Positions 37,577-45,710 of a stretch of 64,000 bases of DNA are shown one piece after another. Position numbers and translations under genes: made by a program. This DNA is from Amylolactobacillus amylophilus DSM 20533 = JCM 1125 (GTDB lineage: Bacteria > Bacillota > Bacilli > Lactobacillales > Lactobacillaceae), in assembly GCF_001936335.1 (NCBI RefSeq), contig NZ_CP018888.1, positions 1,116,001 through 1,180,000 of the forward strand, written 5' to 3'. Below the pieces are notes generated by a model. That model did no database searches. It had not been told where the DNA came from and was given only the letters and a program-made list of their open reading frames with translations. Each line of letters opens with the position of its first letter. The stretch's first letter is position 1.

Positions 37577-37649
37577 GCCGTCTTAGCTCAGTTGGTAGAG
37601 CATCGGTATCGTAAACCGAGGGTCACAAGTTCGAATCTTGCAGACGGCA
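37577..37649 (+). tRNA. tRNA-Thr (CGU)
   Basis: A 73-base cloverleaf. Acceptor arms GCCGTCT/AGACGGC, anticodon stem TCGGT/ACCGA, anticodon CGT at 37610-37612, T-loop GTTCGAA. Confidence 0.93.
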
Positions 37650-37665
37650 TATTAACTATAACTTA

Positions 37666-37711
37666 AAAACACCCAGTAAGCGCAATACTATGCGGTTGTT
37701 GGGTGTTTTTT
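37666..37711 (+). terminator. Intrinsic terminator of tRNA-Thr
   Basis: AAAACACCCA/TGGGTGTTTT arms with a large loop that contains a CGCAATACTATGCG inner hairpin, followed by Ts. Confidence 0.88.
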
Positions 37712-37842
37712 AAGCGTTTATAAATTGGAAAAATGCCAAATTTTTAGAAAGAAATTATAGAAAATTGAAACTGGTTTGCGGGATAGAGGAATGTTTGTTA
37801 AACTTTCTAACCTGTACGATATCAAAATGGTGGTAGTAAATT

Positions 37843-39312
37843 ATGAAAAATGAAAAAGTAAAAACTTTTCTAGGGCATCCGTTAGGTCTGAGAACCTTAT
37901 TTATGACGGAATTCTGGGAGAGATTTAGTTATTATGGTATGCGTGCTATCCTGTTGTACTACATGTACGATGCGATGGCAAACGGTGGCCTTGGAATTGA
38001 TAAGGCGACAGCTGGTTCAATTATGGCCATCTATGGCTCGATGGTCTATCTGACGTCGGTCATTGGCGGGTTCGTCAGTGATCGAATTCTTGGCAGCAGA
38101 AGAACTGTCTTTTGGGGTGGTATTGCCATCATGATTGGTCATATCATTCTCTCGATGCCGCTGGGCTTCGCCGGACTACTGTGGTCGATTGCCTTCATCA
38201 TTATCGGTACCGGCCTCTTGAAGCCAAACGTCTCTAACATGGTAGGTCACCTGTACGGTGAGAATGATTCACGGCGGGACTCTGGCTTCAGTATCTTCGT
38301 CATGGGAATCAACCTTGGTTCATTCATTGCCCCACTGGTTGTCGGAGCGATGAAGGGTGCATACGGGTACCATGCCGGTTTCTCACTTGCCGCAATTGGG
38401 ATGGCTGTGGGACTAATCTTCTATGTCATAGATTCGAAGAAACAATTTAACAAAGAGGACGACAAGGCTCCCGATCCGATTCTAAAAGCCGAGCTCAAAA
38501 ACATTGTGGTGCGGGTAGTGATTGCCTTAGTTGTGGTGGTCGTAATCATTGTGTTGATGGCGGTAACGAACACATTGACGATTGACAATATCGTTGCTGG
38601 ACTAAGTATCATTGCAATTGTGATTCCGATTTTTTACTTTGCACAGATGCTAACCAGCCCGAAAACAAACAAAGAGGATCGCTCACGAGTGCTCGCGTAT
38701 ATTCCGCTGTTTATTGCAGCTGTAGCCTTCTGGGCTATCGAGGAATCGAGCTCGGTTGTGCTCGCGTTCTTTGCGAAAGACAACACGCGAATTCTGCATA
38801 TTTTCGGTTACACGGTTGACCCAAGTCAATATCAATCATTGAATCCGCTCTTCATCATCTTCCTCTCTCCTATTTTTGCATGGCTCTGGATCAAGCTTGG
38901 TAAAAAACAACCGAGTTCACCAATGAAATTCGTAATCGGGCTGATTTTCACCGCGGCATCATACATGATTATGGCCGTGCCGATGATTGGCCGAAGTGAG
39001 GATGTGCGTGTAAGTGGCCTCTGGCTTGTGGCCAGCTTCTTCTTGGTGGTGATTGGGGAGATGCTCGTCTCACCGGTAGGCCTTTCGGTGACGACAAAAC
39101 TGGCGCCAAGGGCATTTAGCTCGCAGATGATGGGGATGTGGTTCCTAGCTGATGCGGTGGCTCAGGCGATCAATTCACAGATTATTCGCTTCTATCATGA
39201 AGGGAACATTGCAAACTACTTTATCTACGGCGGAATTATCGCGCTTGTGTTATCATTAATTATGTTCATGTTGAAGGGCAGGATTTCTAGGCTCATGGCT
39301 GGAGTGAAATAA
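37843..39312 (+). CDS. dtpT: Di-/tripeptide:proton symporter (POT family)
   Basis: A 489-residue, about 14-helix proton-coupled peptide importer. The N-terminal motif FWERFSYYGMRAILLYYMY is the ExxERFxYY signature. GGFVSDRILGSRRTVFWGG follows in the first loop, and the second POT signature lies around FSIFVMGINLGSFIAPL. The C-terminal AIEESSSVV and GEMLVSPVGLSVTTKLAPR match as well. It feeds peptide nitrogen to the cell. The start is ATG 37843 with GGTGG upstream. No terminator separates it from the next gene; instead a strong hairpin lies about 77 bases inside that gene. Confidence 0.95.
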   Translation: MKNEKVKTFLGHPLGLRTLFMTEFWERFSYYGMRAILLYYMYDAMANGGLGIDKATAGSIMAIYGSMVYLTSVIGGFVSDRILGSRRTVFWGGIAIMIGHIILSMPLGFAGLLWSIAFIIIGTGLLKPNVSNMVGHLYGENDSRRDSGFSIFVMGINLGSFIAPLVVGAMKGAYGYHAGFSLAAIGMAVGLIFYVIDSKKQFNKEDDKAPDPILKAELKNIVVRVVIALVVVVVIIVLMAVTNTLTIDNIVAGLSIIAIVIPIFYFAQMLTSPKTNKEDRSRVLAYIPLFIAAVAFWAIEESSSVVLAFFAKDNTRILHIFGYTVDPSQYQSLNPLFIIFLSPIFAWLWIKLGKKQPSSPMKFVIGLIFTAASYMIMAVPMIGRSEDVRVSGLWLVASFFLVVIGEMLVSPVGLSVTTKLAPRAFSSQMMGMWFLADAVAQAINSQIIRFYHEGNIANYFIYGGIIALVLSLIMFMLKGRISRLMAGVK

Positions 39313-40143
39313 TTGGTGAGAATTGCTTTTGCAAGCGACTTACACTTCGATGTAAATCAGCTTGACGCGAAAAAGTTAATCCAACAACAAATCGACTTCT
39401 TGAACAGACAAGAAGTCGATTATTTTTTTGTGACTGGCGATACCTTCAATGACTTCAACAAAACACTTGAATATTTTGAGCAATTCAACAACTTGGCGCG
39501 TAATACCAAGGCCTACTTTATTGCTGGAAATCACGATATGGTTCGCGGCGTCAAATACTACCAACTGGAGGAGCCACAGTCGAAATACTATCTCCACCAC
39601 AAGACGTTATTGATCCCTGATACAAACTTTGCCATAGTGGGGAATAACGGTTGGTATGATTATAGCTTTGCTAAGACCCGGCTTAATTTGACTGATAATG
39701 ATTACTACCATTTCAAGCAGACATACTGGGTTGACGCGGTAATCGATGCCCCGCTATCCGACCGGGAGCGTTTTGACCGCACCCTGGCACAGATAGAAGA
39801 GTCGATTGAGCAGGTCCAGGCTGTGGGGCAATCTAATAGGCACATTATTTTGTTAACGCACTTTGTGCCAAGGCTGGAGTTTATCAAGTTCACTGACTAT
39901 GAGAAGTGGAACATTTCCACCGCGATGCTCGGCGGAGTCGGGCTGGGTGAGCTGATTGATCGTTATCAACTGGACTACGTTGATTTCGGTCACTTGCATA
40001 TCCGCACACCAGACACGCAGATCGGGCAGACGACATACCTCCATCAACCGCTTGGCTATCGTACCAAACGCAGGCATGAGTGGGAGAACGCTGACTTTAT
40101 GACGGAGTTTATGCAGACCACTAAAATAATAGAAATTAACTAA
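39313..40143 (+). CDS. Metallophosphoesterase (calcineurin-like)
   Basis: A 276-residue dinuclear-metal phosphoesterase. Motifs in order: FASDLHFD (Asp, His), VTGDTFND, AGNHDMVRG, LTHFVPRL and DFGHLHIRT. The start is TTG 39313 or GTG 39316, both directly after the dtpT stop, with GGAGTG in the dtpT end as ribosome site; MRIAFASDLHF is the natural opening. Its substrate is unknown. It is translationally linked to dtpT, yet a strong intrinsic-terminator structure lies within its first 40 codons, so most dtpT transcripts may stop before the gene is complete. Confidence 0.85.
   Translation: MVRIAFASDLHFDVNQLDAKKLIQQQIDFLNRQEVDYFFVTGDTFNDFNKTLEYFEQFNNLARNTKAYFIAGNHDMVRGVKYYQLEEPQSKYYLHHKTLLIPDTNFAIVGNNGWYDYSFAKTRLNLTDNDYYHFKQTYWVDAVIDAPLSDRERFDRTLAQIEESIEQVQAVGQSNRHIILLTHFVPRLEFIKFTDYEKWNISTAMLGGVGLGELIDRYQLDYVDFGHLHIRTPDTQIGQTTYLHQPLGYRTKRRHEWENADFMTEFMQTTKIIEIN
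39389..39429 (+). terminator. Intragenic intrinsic terminator-like hairpin inside the metallophosphoesterase ORF
   Basis: AATCGACTTCTTG (39390-39402) and CAAGAAGTCGATT (39409-39421) form a perfect 13-base-pair stem with a 6-base loop, followed by ATTTTTTTG (seven Ts at 39423-39429). In reading frame it encodes QIDFLNRQEVDYFFV. It is as good as any terminator in the window and lies 77-117 bases after the dtpT stop. Confidence 0.8.
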
Positions 40144-40149
40144 AAACGC

Positions 40150-40178
40150 TTGATTTTTGGCTGTGGTTTAGCTATGAT
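40150..40178 (+). promoter_or_regulatory. Promoter of the tRNA-Tyr/tRNA-Gln unit
   Basis: TTGATT (40150-40155), exactly 17 bases, TATGAT (40173-40178), 19 bases before tRNA-Tyr. Confidence 0.78.
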
Positions 40179-40197
40179 ATTTAGGTGCTAAAGTTAT

Positions 40198-40278
40198 GGA
40201 GGAGTAGCGAAGTGGCTAAACGCGGCGGACTGTAAATCCGCTCCTTCGGGTTCGGTGGTTCGAATCCACTCTCCTCCA
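40198..40278 (+). tRNA. tRNA-Tyr (GUA)
   Basis: An 81-base class II tRNA with a long variable arm (CTCCTTCGGGTTCG). Acceptor arms GGAGGAG/CTCCTCC, anticodon GTA at 40232-40234, T-loop GTTCGAA. Confidence 0.95.
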
Positions 40279-40288
40279 TTTGTATTAT

Positions 40289-40360
40289 TGGGTTATAGCC
40301 AAGCGGTAAGGCAACGGACTTTGACTCCGTTATGCGATGGTTCGAATCCATCTAACCCAA
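40289..40360 (+). tRNA. tRNA-Gln (UUG)
   Basis: A 72-base cloverleaf 10 bases after tRNA-Tyr. Acceptor arms TGGGTTA/TAACCCA, anticodon TTG at 40321-40323, T-loop GTTCGAA. Same transcript as tRNA-Tyr. Confidence 0.95.
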
Positions 40361-40366
40361 CTAAAT

Positions 40367-40399
40367 AAAGACAGCTAGGGTAATTCCTAGCTGTCTTTT
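40367..40399. terminator. Bidirectional intrinsic terminator
   Basis: AAAGACAGCTAGG/CCTAGCTGTCTTT, perfect 13-base arms with a 6-base loop, then T. It ends the tRNA unit and, on the other strand, the asparaginase remnant. Confidence 0.92.
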
Positions 40400-40412
40400 C
40401 ATATTGTTGAAA

Positions 40413-40583
40413 CTAGCTGAGTAGTTCACGGTGATAGCCACCGTAGCCGACTGAAGTGAATGCTGGGTTGTCCTCGACATCCTTGATGGCCGTGACGAGC
40501 GCGTCTTCGGCCGTGGCCCCATGACTGAGAGCGCAAGCTGCTTTCTTGACGCCTTCTTCGGCAATTTGCCACGTTGCAATCAT
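40413..40583 (-). pseudogene. N-terminal remnant of an isoaspartyl peptidase/type 2 L-asparaginase
   Basis: The minus strand from ATG 40583 encodes 56 residues: MIATWQIAEEGVKKAAC, a helical stretch, AEDALVTAIKDVEDNP, then FTSVGYGGYH and a stop. This matches the start of Ntn-hydrolase asparaginases (plant-type/aspartylglucosaminidase), which run to about 300 residues. The autocatalytic Thr and everything beyond are gone. A good GGGAGG lies 19 bases before the ATG, and in-frame ITSYF codons lie between. That suggests an original start further upstream (an ATT now stands there) that was lost. A dead fragment capped by a terminator. Confidence 0.72.
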
Positions 40584-40697
40584 AAAATAACTCGTAATTA
40601 AACCTCCCTGATTGGACTGATTTCAATCTTGTTGGTGGAGTGGTAAATTTTTCCTTTTTGGTCTAGTTGACGTATAATCTTTTTAAGGAGTGATCAT

Positions 40698-41399
40698 ATG
40701 CAAGAGCCAATGTATATCCAAATACACAACAAAATAAAAAAAGACATTGAAAATAAGAAGTGGTTGGTTGGCGAACGAATACCAGCAGAACGCCAATTAG
40801 CCATTGATTTCAATGTTAGCAGAATGACCCTTAGGCAAGCAATCAAAACTTTAGAAGATGAGGGCATTTTAGAGCGGCGTTTGGGCTCTGGCACGTATGT
40901 TGCTAACCAAAAAGTGCAGGAAAAAGTAAGTGGTATAATGGGCTTTACCGAAATGATGACCGCACAGGGGAAAAAACCAGCTAGTCAAACCATCTCATTT
41001 CGGATGGTGCAACCTTCCCTGAGTGAAAAGGAAAAGCTCGAACTAGGGGATGAGGAAGAGGTTCTCCGGATGGAACGTGTGCGATTCGCCGACGGCGTGC
41101 CTATTTGCTATGAGATAGCTAGCGTACCACGTTCCTTGGTCAACAACTATACCAGAGAAGAGATTACGTCCTCTCTGTATCAAGTCCTCGAGAATAAAGG
41201 TAAGGTAAATTTCGGCCACGTAGAGCAGCGGATTGGTGCGTCAATTGCAAATGAAGAGACAGCCCGTTTGTTGGATATTAAGAAGGGGGAGGCCGTCGTG
41301 ACTAGGCGACAAGTTTCACACCTCGATACCGAGCAGCCATTTGAATATGTACGGGCTCAGTATGTTGCCGAACGATTTGAATTTATCTTCGAAAATTAA
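40698..41399 (+). CDS. GntR-family regulator with UTRA effector domain (HutC/NagR-like)
   Basis: A 233-residue repressor-type protein. The N-terminal winged helix-turn-helix (residues about 5-70) includes VGERIPAERQLAIDFNVSRMTLRQAI and LERRLGSGTYVA. The UTRA ligand-binding domain (about 90-228) begins near GFTEMMTAQGKKPASQ and ends EPFEYVRAQYVAERFEF-like. The HutC subfamily often binds phosphosugars or amino-sugar phosphates. AAGGAGTGATCAT precedes the ATG and a TATAAT box is at about 40673. Its targets are not adjacent, so it may control distant genes. The 40584-40697 stretch holds its promoter region. Confidence 0.9.
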   Translation: MQEPMYIQIHNKIKKDIENKKWLVGERIPAERQLAIDFNVSRMTLRQAIKTLEDEGILERRLGSGTYVANQKVQEKVSGIMGFTEMMTAQGKKPASQTISFRMVQPSLSEKEKLELGDEEEVLRMERVRFADGVPICYEIASVPRSLVNNYTREEITSSLYQVLENKGKVNFGHVEQRIGASIANEETARLLDIKKGEAVVTRRQVSHLDTEQPFEYVRAQYVAERFEFIFEN

Positions 41400-41457
41400 A
41401 AAAACTTCAGTCAGCACATACGTTTGAAAACGCATGTAGTAGCCTGAAGTTTTTTTC
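41398..41457. terminator. Long bidirectional terminator
   Basis: AAACTTCAG/CTGAAGTTT outer arms and ACATACGTTT/AACGCATGT inner arms form a long interrupted stem with A and T runs. It serves the GntR gene and the converging csbD gene. Confidence 0.9.
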
Positions 41458-41518
41458 TTGCAAATTTTGAGGTCTTACTAGGGGGGTATATCTTAATGAG
41501 CAAGCAAATGGTACTTAG

Positions 41519-41731
41519 TTATTTTTTGTGCTCTTCATCGTCAGGAGTAAGGAGGTCCTTCGCCTTCTCAACTGTTTCTGTCACCTTTTCTTTTGCTTTA
41601 CCAAGTAACTCTTCTGCTTTACCTTGGTTCTCGCGCGTCTTATCACCGGTCAGCTTACCTTCTGCTTGCTTGAGGTTACCGGTAATTTTTTCTTTTGTAC
41701 CATAGTCTTTCGTGTCGTGATCTCTATTCAT
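41519..41731 (-). CDS. CsbD-family stress protein
   Basis: A 70-residue, highly charged, hydrophilic protein. It has the CsbD pattern: KEKITGNLKQAEGKLTGDKT, then ENQGKAEELLGKAKEKV and a Lys/Asp-rich tail. It forms amphipathic helices and is usually general-stress induced; molecular role unknown. AAAGGAGACAGAA precedes the ATG. The ORF overlapping it on the plus strand is a shadow. Confidence 0.9.
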   Translation of the reverse strand: MNRDHDTKDYGTKEKITGNLKQAEGKLTGDKTRENQGKAEELLGKAKEKVTETVEKAKDLLTPDDEEHKK

Positions 41732-41814
41732 TTCTGTCTCCTTTAAATAATTAATTTGAATACAATTTAATTATATTAAGGATAAACGGACAAGTATATC
41801 ATAACGACTTTATT

Positions 41815-41846
41815 TAAAAAAAACCGGGATAAATTATCCCGGTTTA
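41815..41846. terminator. Intrinsic terminator between csbD and tagD
   Basis: AAACCGGGATAA/TTATCCCGGTTT, near-perfect arms with a very short loop and A/T-rich flanks. It ends the tagD transcript on the minus strand. Confidence 0.88.
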
Positions 41847-41853
41847 CTTAATT

Positions 41854-42240
41854 TTATTTCAAATCCTCTTTGATTTTAGTTGTGGAGATTCCGGATGTAC
41901 GTGGGAGGTACACCACTTCACAATAGTCCTTAAGAAAGTCAAATTGACCTTGCCAATCATCACCCATGACGAACGTATCGATGTCGTATTTCTGGACATC
42001 TTTGACCTTTTGATCCCAGTCGTTCTCGGGAATTACTTCGTCAACGTACTTGATGGCTTCCAGAATATATTTGCGGTGTTCGTATGAATTATAAGCCTCT
42101 TTGTGTTTCTTGAACTCGTTGAATTCATCCGTTGATAGCCCCACGATTAGGTAGTCACCCATTTCTTTTGCGCGCTTTAACAGGCGAACATGGCCCCAGT
42201 GTAAGAGATCAAATGTACCGTAAGTAATTACTTTTTTCAT
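41854..42240 (-). CDS. tagD: Glycerol-3-phosphate cytidylyltransferase
   Basis: A 128-residue nucleotidyltransferase that makes CDP-glycerol from CTP and glycerol-3-phosphate. The nucleotidyltransferase motif is YGTFDLLHWGHVRLLKRAK (HxGH type: HWGH), with DDWQGQFDFL and the C-terminal RTSGISTTKIKE also typical. Length is normal. AAAGGAG precedes the ATG. It is divergently transcribed from the wall operon and would supply its CDP-glycerol. A TACAAT box lies about 20 bases upstream. Confidence 0.97.
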   Translation of the reverse strand: MKKVITYGTFDLLHWGHVRLLKRAKEMGDYLIVGLSTDEFNEFKKHKEAYNSYEHRKYILEAIKYVDEVIPENDWDQKVKDVQKYDIDTFVMGDDWQGQFDFLKDYCEVVYLPRTSGISTTKIKEDLK

Positions 42241-42387
42241 TAATATTCTCCTTTGTCAGGACTATTGTAGCAAATAACCTTGAGAACTTCCTGAAGAATT
42301 AGATAAAAAATCAAATTTCGTACAATATTTAGATAAAGATTTGATATGATAAACTAGATTAATTTCGTGGAATACTGAAGGTTACTG

Positions 42388-43542
42388 ATGAAAAACTTTT
42401 TATTTAAACTATACCTAGGCTGTATCAAACTGGTCTTACAGTTTACAAAAACTGATGCAAATAAATATGTCATTTTAAATGGTGCCGGTCGTTCTGGGTC
42501 TAACGGCTTTTTATTTTACAAATATTTGCGGGAAAACCATCCGGAAATTTCCGTTGAGCTGGTCGAGCCGTTTCCGACAACCCACCTTTCCTTTAAAACT
42601 TGGCAGAGTATTTCCCGGGCAAAGTTCATCTTTGTGACACATGAGCCATTTAAAATCAAGCGGAATCAGATTTGTGTGGAGCTGTGGCATGGTATCCCAC
42701 TGAAGCGCATGGGCTTCATGGCAAAGAATACTAATCCCACTAATAACTTGAAGACGATGAAGACATGGGCCAAGGAGGCTGACTACGTCGCCTCCAGCTC
42801 TGCGCTATACGAGAGTCTAATGTCCGCCTGTGTTGGTATCAGTGATGATAAATATCTGCGTGTGGGATTTCCAAGAATCGATGCGCTCTACGGTCAAGCA
42901 GATGAGCTTTCTGAGGCTATCATTGAACAGCTCTTTGACGCTCCCAAAGTAAATAAACAGACCAAACTAGGCATTTACATGCCAACATTTAGATTCGAAT
43001 TAGAGAACGAGTCAGTGATGCAAGAAATTAGTGCGGGGAACTTTCTCGCCGTCTCCGACTTTGACCTCCAGCAACTAAACGCTTTTCTACAACAGCATAA
43101 CCAATTCCTGCTTGTGCGACTCCATCCTTATGAACAGAAATTCATGAAGCAAGAACTCAGGCTCTCGAATATTGCAGTCTTAGAGGATGCTTATTTAGTA
43201 GAGCATGAGTTAGACTTGTACGAAATTCTGCGCGTGACAGACTACTTGATTACCGATTTCTCCTCAGTCTACTTTGACTATCTCCACTTGAATAAACCAG
43301 TTTATTTCCTTGCGAACCATCTTAATGAATATCTAGCGAAACGAGGAATTTTGCTCGATCCGTATGAGAAGGTGACGCCTGGCGTGAAGGTCACCTCACA
43401 AACCGAGCTCGAGCAGGCCATGGTGTCTGATGATCACTGTGCAGCTAAACGTACGGAATGCTTAGAACTCAGCTACTCTATTCCCAAAAACGCGAATAGT
43501 CAGCGGCTGTTTGACCAATTAATCGAAGTGAAGGGGGATTAA
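42388..43542 (+). CDS. CDP-glycerol:polyol glycerophosphotransferase family protein
   Basis: A 384-residue TagB/TagF-like enzyme that moves glycerol-phosphate from CDP-glycerol to a lipid-linked acceptor. Motifs are WHGIPLKRMGF, GFPRIDAL, RLHPYEQ and TDFSSVYFDYL, with conserved His in the first and third. It is shorter than polymerising TagF (about 700 residues) and nearer the length of priming TagB-type enzymes. First gene of a six-gene operon. The 42241-42387 divergent spacer has a TATGAT box (42345-42350) with no good -35; regulation is not obvious. Whether it primes or decorates the polymer is unclear. Confidence 0.9.
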   Translation: MKNFLFKLYLGCIKLVLQFTKTDANKYVILNGAGRSGSNGFLFYKYLRENHPEISVELVEPFPTTHLSFKTWQSISRAKFIFVTHEPFKIKRNQICVELWHGIPLKRMGFMAKNTNPTNNLKTMKTWAKEADYVASSSALYESLMSACVGISDDKYLRVGFPRIDALYGQADELSEAIIEQLFDAPKVNKQTKLGIYMPTFRFELENESVMQEISAGNFLAVSDFDLQQLNAFLQQHNQFLLVRLHPYEQKFMKQELRLSNIAVLEDAYLVEHELDLYEILRVTDYLITDFSSVYFDYLHLNKPVYFLANHLNEYLAKRGILLDPYEKVTPGVKVTSQTELEQAMVSDDHCAAKRTECLELSYSIPKNANSQRLFDQLIEVKGD

Positions 43543-43544
43543 GT

Positions 43545-44972
43545 GTGCGTAAAACTTTAGTTAATATTTTCTACAATGCCGTCTACCAGATTTTTCTGGT
43601 CTTAGTCCCACTAATAACGGTCCCTTATATTTCTCGTGTGATGGGTCCAGGACCATACGGTGTCTATAGTTCGGTTAAATTTACGATTCAATTCCTGATG
43701 GTATTCTGCTCTGCGGCGATTGGTTACATCGGTACGAGAACCATTGCTCGCTTGCGTGCTAAAGGCTCAACTAAGGAAATGACCGCAGCTTTTTGGGGAC
43801 TATGGTATATTCAGGCTATTGCAAGTCTGGTCATGATTATTTTGACTGTTGTATTTGTGACGGTTTTTAAAATCAAATATTGGAATTATTTCTACCTGCA
43901 AATTCCGTTTTTGATCTCCGCGATGTTTGATATTGCCTGGTTCTTTCAGGGCGTGGAAGAGTTTGGTCGAGTGGTACTCAGAAATACGATTGTCAAATTA
44001 TCATCTGTGATTCTGATCTTCCTCTTGGTGAAAAGACCAGGAGACCTGTGGATTTATATGTTAATAATGTCGGTTAGCACGATGATTGGTAGCTTTGTCT
44101 TTTGGGTTTCAATCAGTCAATATGTCGGGCGACCAACCAAAAGTTTCTACCAACTGAAGCCCACAATCGCTTCGATTATCACCTTGTTGATTCCACAAAT
44201 TGCCACCCAGGTGTATACGTCGTTAGATAAACCAATACTGGGTGCATTTGTAAGCCCAAACCAGGTCTCGTTTTATGACAATTCCCAACGCATATCGACG
44301 ATGATTCTCGGAGTTATTACCTCCATTACAATTGTGATGATGCCGAAGATGGCCAGTACTGGTGAGCAATTTCAAAAGTTCTTCGTCAAAAAATCGTATG
44401 AAGCAACACTATTTCTGGGGCTGATTTTTGCAATAGTTGTAGCAATTAATACGCATGAATTCGTGCCGTTCTTTTTTGGTCCCAGATACGAACCGGTCGC
44501 ACAACTAATGATGTTCTCCACACTAACGATTATTTTTATCCCTGTTGGGGGCGTGTTTGCCAATCAGTTTGCGCTGGCAACAAAACGTGATAAGGATTAT
44601 GCCATTCCGGTAGTTGTTGGCGCAGTTCTAAGTCTAGCTCTCAGTTTTATCCTCTACCCTAAATTTGGTGCTGCTGGTGCCACGGCAACCGTAGTAACAA
44701 CCGAGTTTATCGTCTGTTTAATGCGGATTTGGATTGTGCGTGATGCACTTGACTTTAGTTACATCTTTAACGAGACACCCAAATATATAATAATGGCACT
44801 AATTACACTTGTGGTCGGATTCCTGCTGCCACAACTGGTTGGTAATGCCTTCTTTGATATGGCAATTAAGTCAATTATTGTCATGATTGTTTATGGTGGA
44901 TTGTTCTTCTTACTCAAATTTGACCTGAATCAAGATGTGTTAAAATTGGCTAAGAGAATGATCAAACGTTAA
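43545..44972 (+). CDS. Wzx-type flippase, polysaccharide repeat-unit exporter
   Basis: A 475-residue, about 12-14-helix protein of the polysaccharide transporter (PST) family. It opens YNAVYQIFLVLVPLITVPYISRVMGP, characteristic of Wzx. It flips undecaprenyl-diphosphate-linked oligosaccharide to the outer face. The start is GTG 43545 after AAGGGGG, 2 bases beyond the previous stop. Having Wzx next to TagA-type enzymes, rather than the TagGH ABC exporter, is notable. A role in teichoic-acid-like precursor export (as with TacF) is possible. Confidence 0.92.
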   Translation: MRKTLVNIFYNAVYQIFLVLVPLITVPYISRVMGPGPYGVYSSVKFTIQFLMVFCSAAIGYIGTRTIARLRAKGSTKEMTAAFWGLWYIQAIASLVMIILTVVFVTVFKIKYWNYFYLQIPFLISAMFDIAWFFQGVEEFGRVVLRNTIVKLSSVILIFLLVKRPGDLWIYMLIMSVSTMIGSFVFWVSISQYVGRPTKSFYQLKPTIASIITLLIPQIATQVYTSLDKPILGAFVSPNQVSFYDNSQRISTMILGVITSITIVMMPKMASTGEQFQKFFVKKSYEATLFLGLIFAIVVAINTHEFVPFFFGPRYEPVAQLMMFSTLTIIFIPVGGVFANQFALATKRDKDYAIPVVVGAVLSLALSFILYPKFGAAGATATVVTTEFIVCLMRIWIVRDALDFSYIFNETPKYIIMALITLVVGFLLPQLVGNAFFDMAIKSIIVMIVYGGLFFLLKFDLNQDVLKLAKRMIKR

Positions 44973-44984
44973 TAGGTGGAGAAT

Positions 44985-45710
44985 ATGAATAAAGTTACAG
45001 TACTTGGCGTGGATTTTGATAATAAATCAATGAGTGAATTTCAAAATACCTTTATCGAGCGACTGAATAATCGGCAATCCACGTTCATCGTGACGGCAAA
45101 TCCAGAAATTGTGATGGTGGCGCAGGATGATCCGGATTTTATGGCAACCATTAAGAGGGCTGATTATGTGACTGCCGATGGGATAGGGATCGTGAAAGCT
45201 GGCAAGATGTTGCACACACCCCTAAAGGAACGTGTGGCTGGATTTGACCTGTTTATGTGGTTCCTAAACGTGGCGGAGAAGAGAGGAAGTCGGGTCTACC
45301 TAATTGGTGCACAACCGGAAGTCATTACGTGCGTGCGGGAGAAGTTGACACTTGATTACCCAAGCATTGAACTCGTCGGTGCAAGAGATGGTTATTTCAA
45401 AGAAGATTTGAACGAAATTGCAAATGAGATAGCGGCTACAGAACCTGAAATGGTGTTTGTTGCATTGGGGTTCCCCCGTCAGGAGCAATTGATTGATCTC
45501 ATGCGAATTAATGGTGTTCCGGCCATGATGATGGGTGTGGGTGGAAGCTTCGATGTCCTTGCTGGCGCCGCTAAGCGAGCACCAAAACTGATGCAGGACC
45601 TCCATTTGGAATGGTTTTATCGCTTAATCAAAAATCCGTCGCGGTTCAAGCGTATGCTGGTTTTGCCCAAATTCGTGCTTGAGGTTAAGAAACGCGGTGA
45701 CGGAGAATGA
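44985..45710 (+). CDS. tagA: WecG/TagA/CpsF-family glycosyltransferase (ManNAc transferase)
   Basis: A 241-residue GT26 protein that typically adds N-acetylmannosamine to undecaprenyl-PP-GlcNAc, the first committed step of wall teichoic acid linkage. Features are TANPEIVMVAQDDPDF, DGIGIVKAGKMLHTP with conserved Asp, RVYLIGAQPE, and VFVALGFPRQEQ with GVGGSFDVLAGAAKRAPK. GGTGGAGA gives the ATG at 44985; a GTG at 44976 is inside that site. Related members elsewhere make other polysaccharides, so the sugar is provisional. Confidence 0.92.
   Translation: MNKVTVLGVDFDNKSMSEFQNTFIERLNNRQSTFIVTANPEIVMVAQDDPDFMATIKRADYVTADGIGIVKAGKMLHTPLKERVAGFDLFMWFLNVAEKRGSRVYLIGAQPEVITCVREKLTLDYPSIELVGARDGYFKEDLNEIANEIAATEPEMVFVALGFPRQEQLIDLMRINGVPAMMMGVGGSFDVLAGAAKRAPKLMQDLHLEWFYRLIKNPSRFKRMLVLPKFVLEVKKRGDGE

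Noticed and set aside
40426-40626. Alternative minus-strand reading frames over the asparaginase remnant
   Set aside because: They give basic, low-complexity translations with no family likeness, whereas the 40583-40413 frame matches asparaginase starts.
41496-41705. Plus-strand ORF of 69 codons opposite csbD
   Set aside because: It is the antisense shadow of a well-supported csbD gene; its Ser/Phe-rich product is typical of such shadows.
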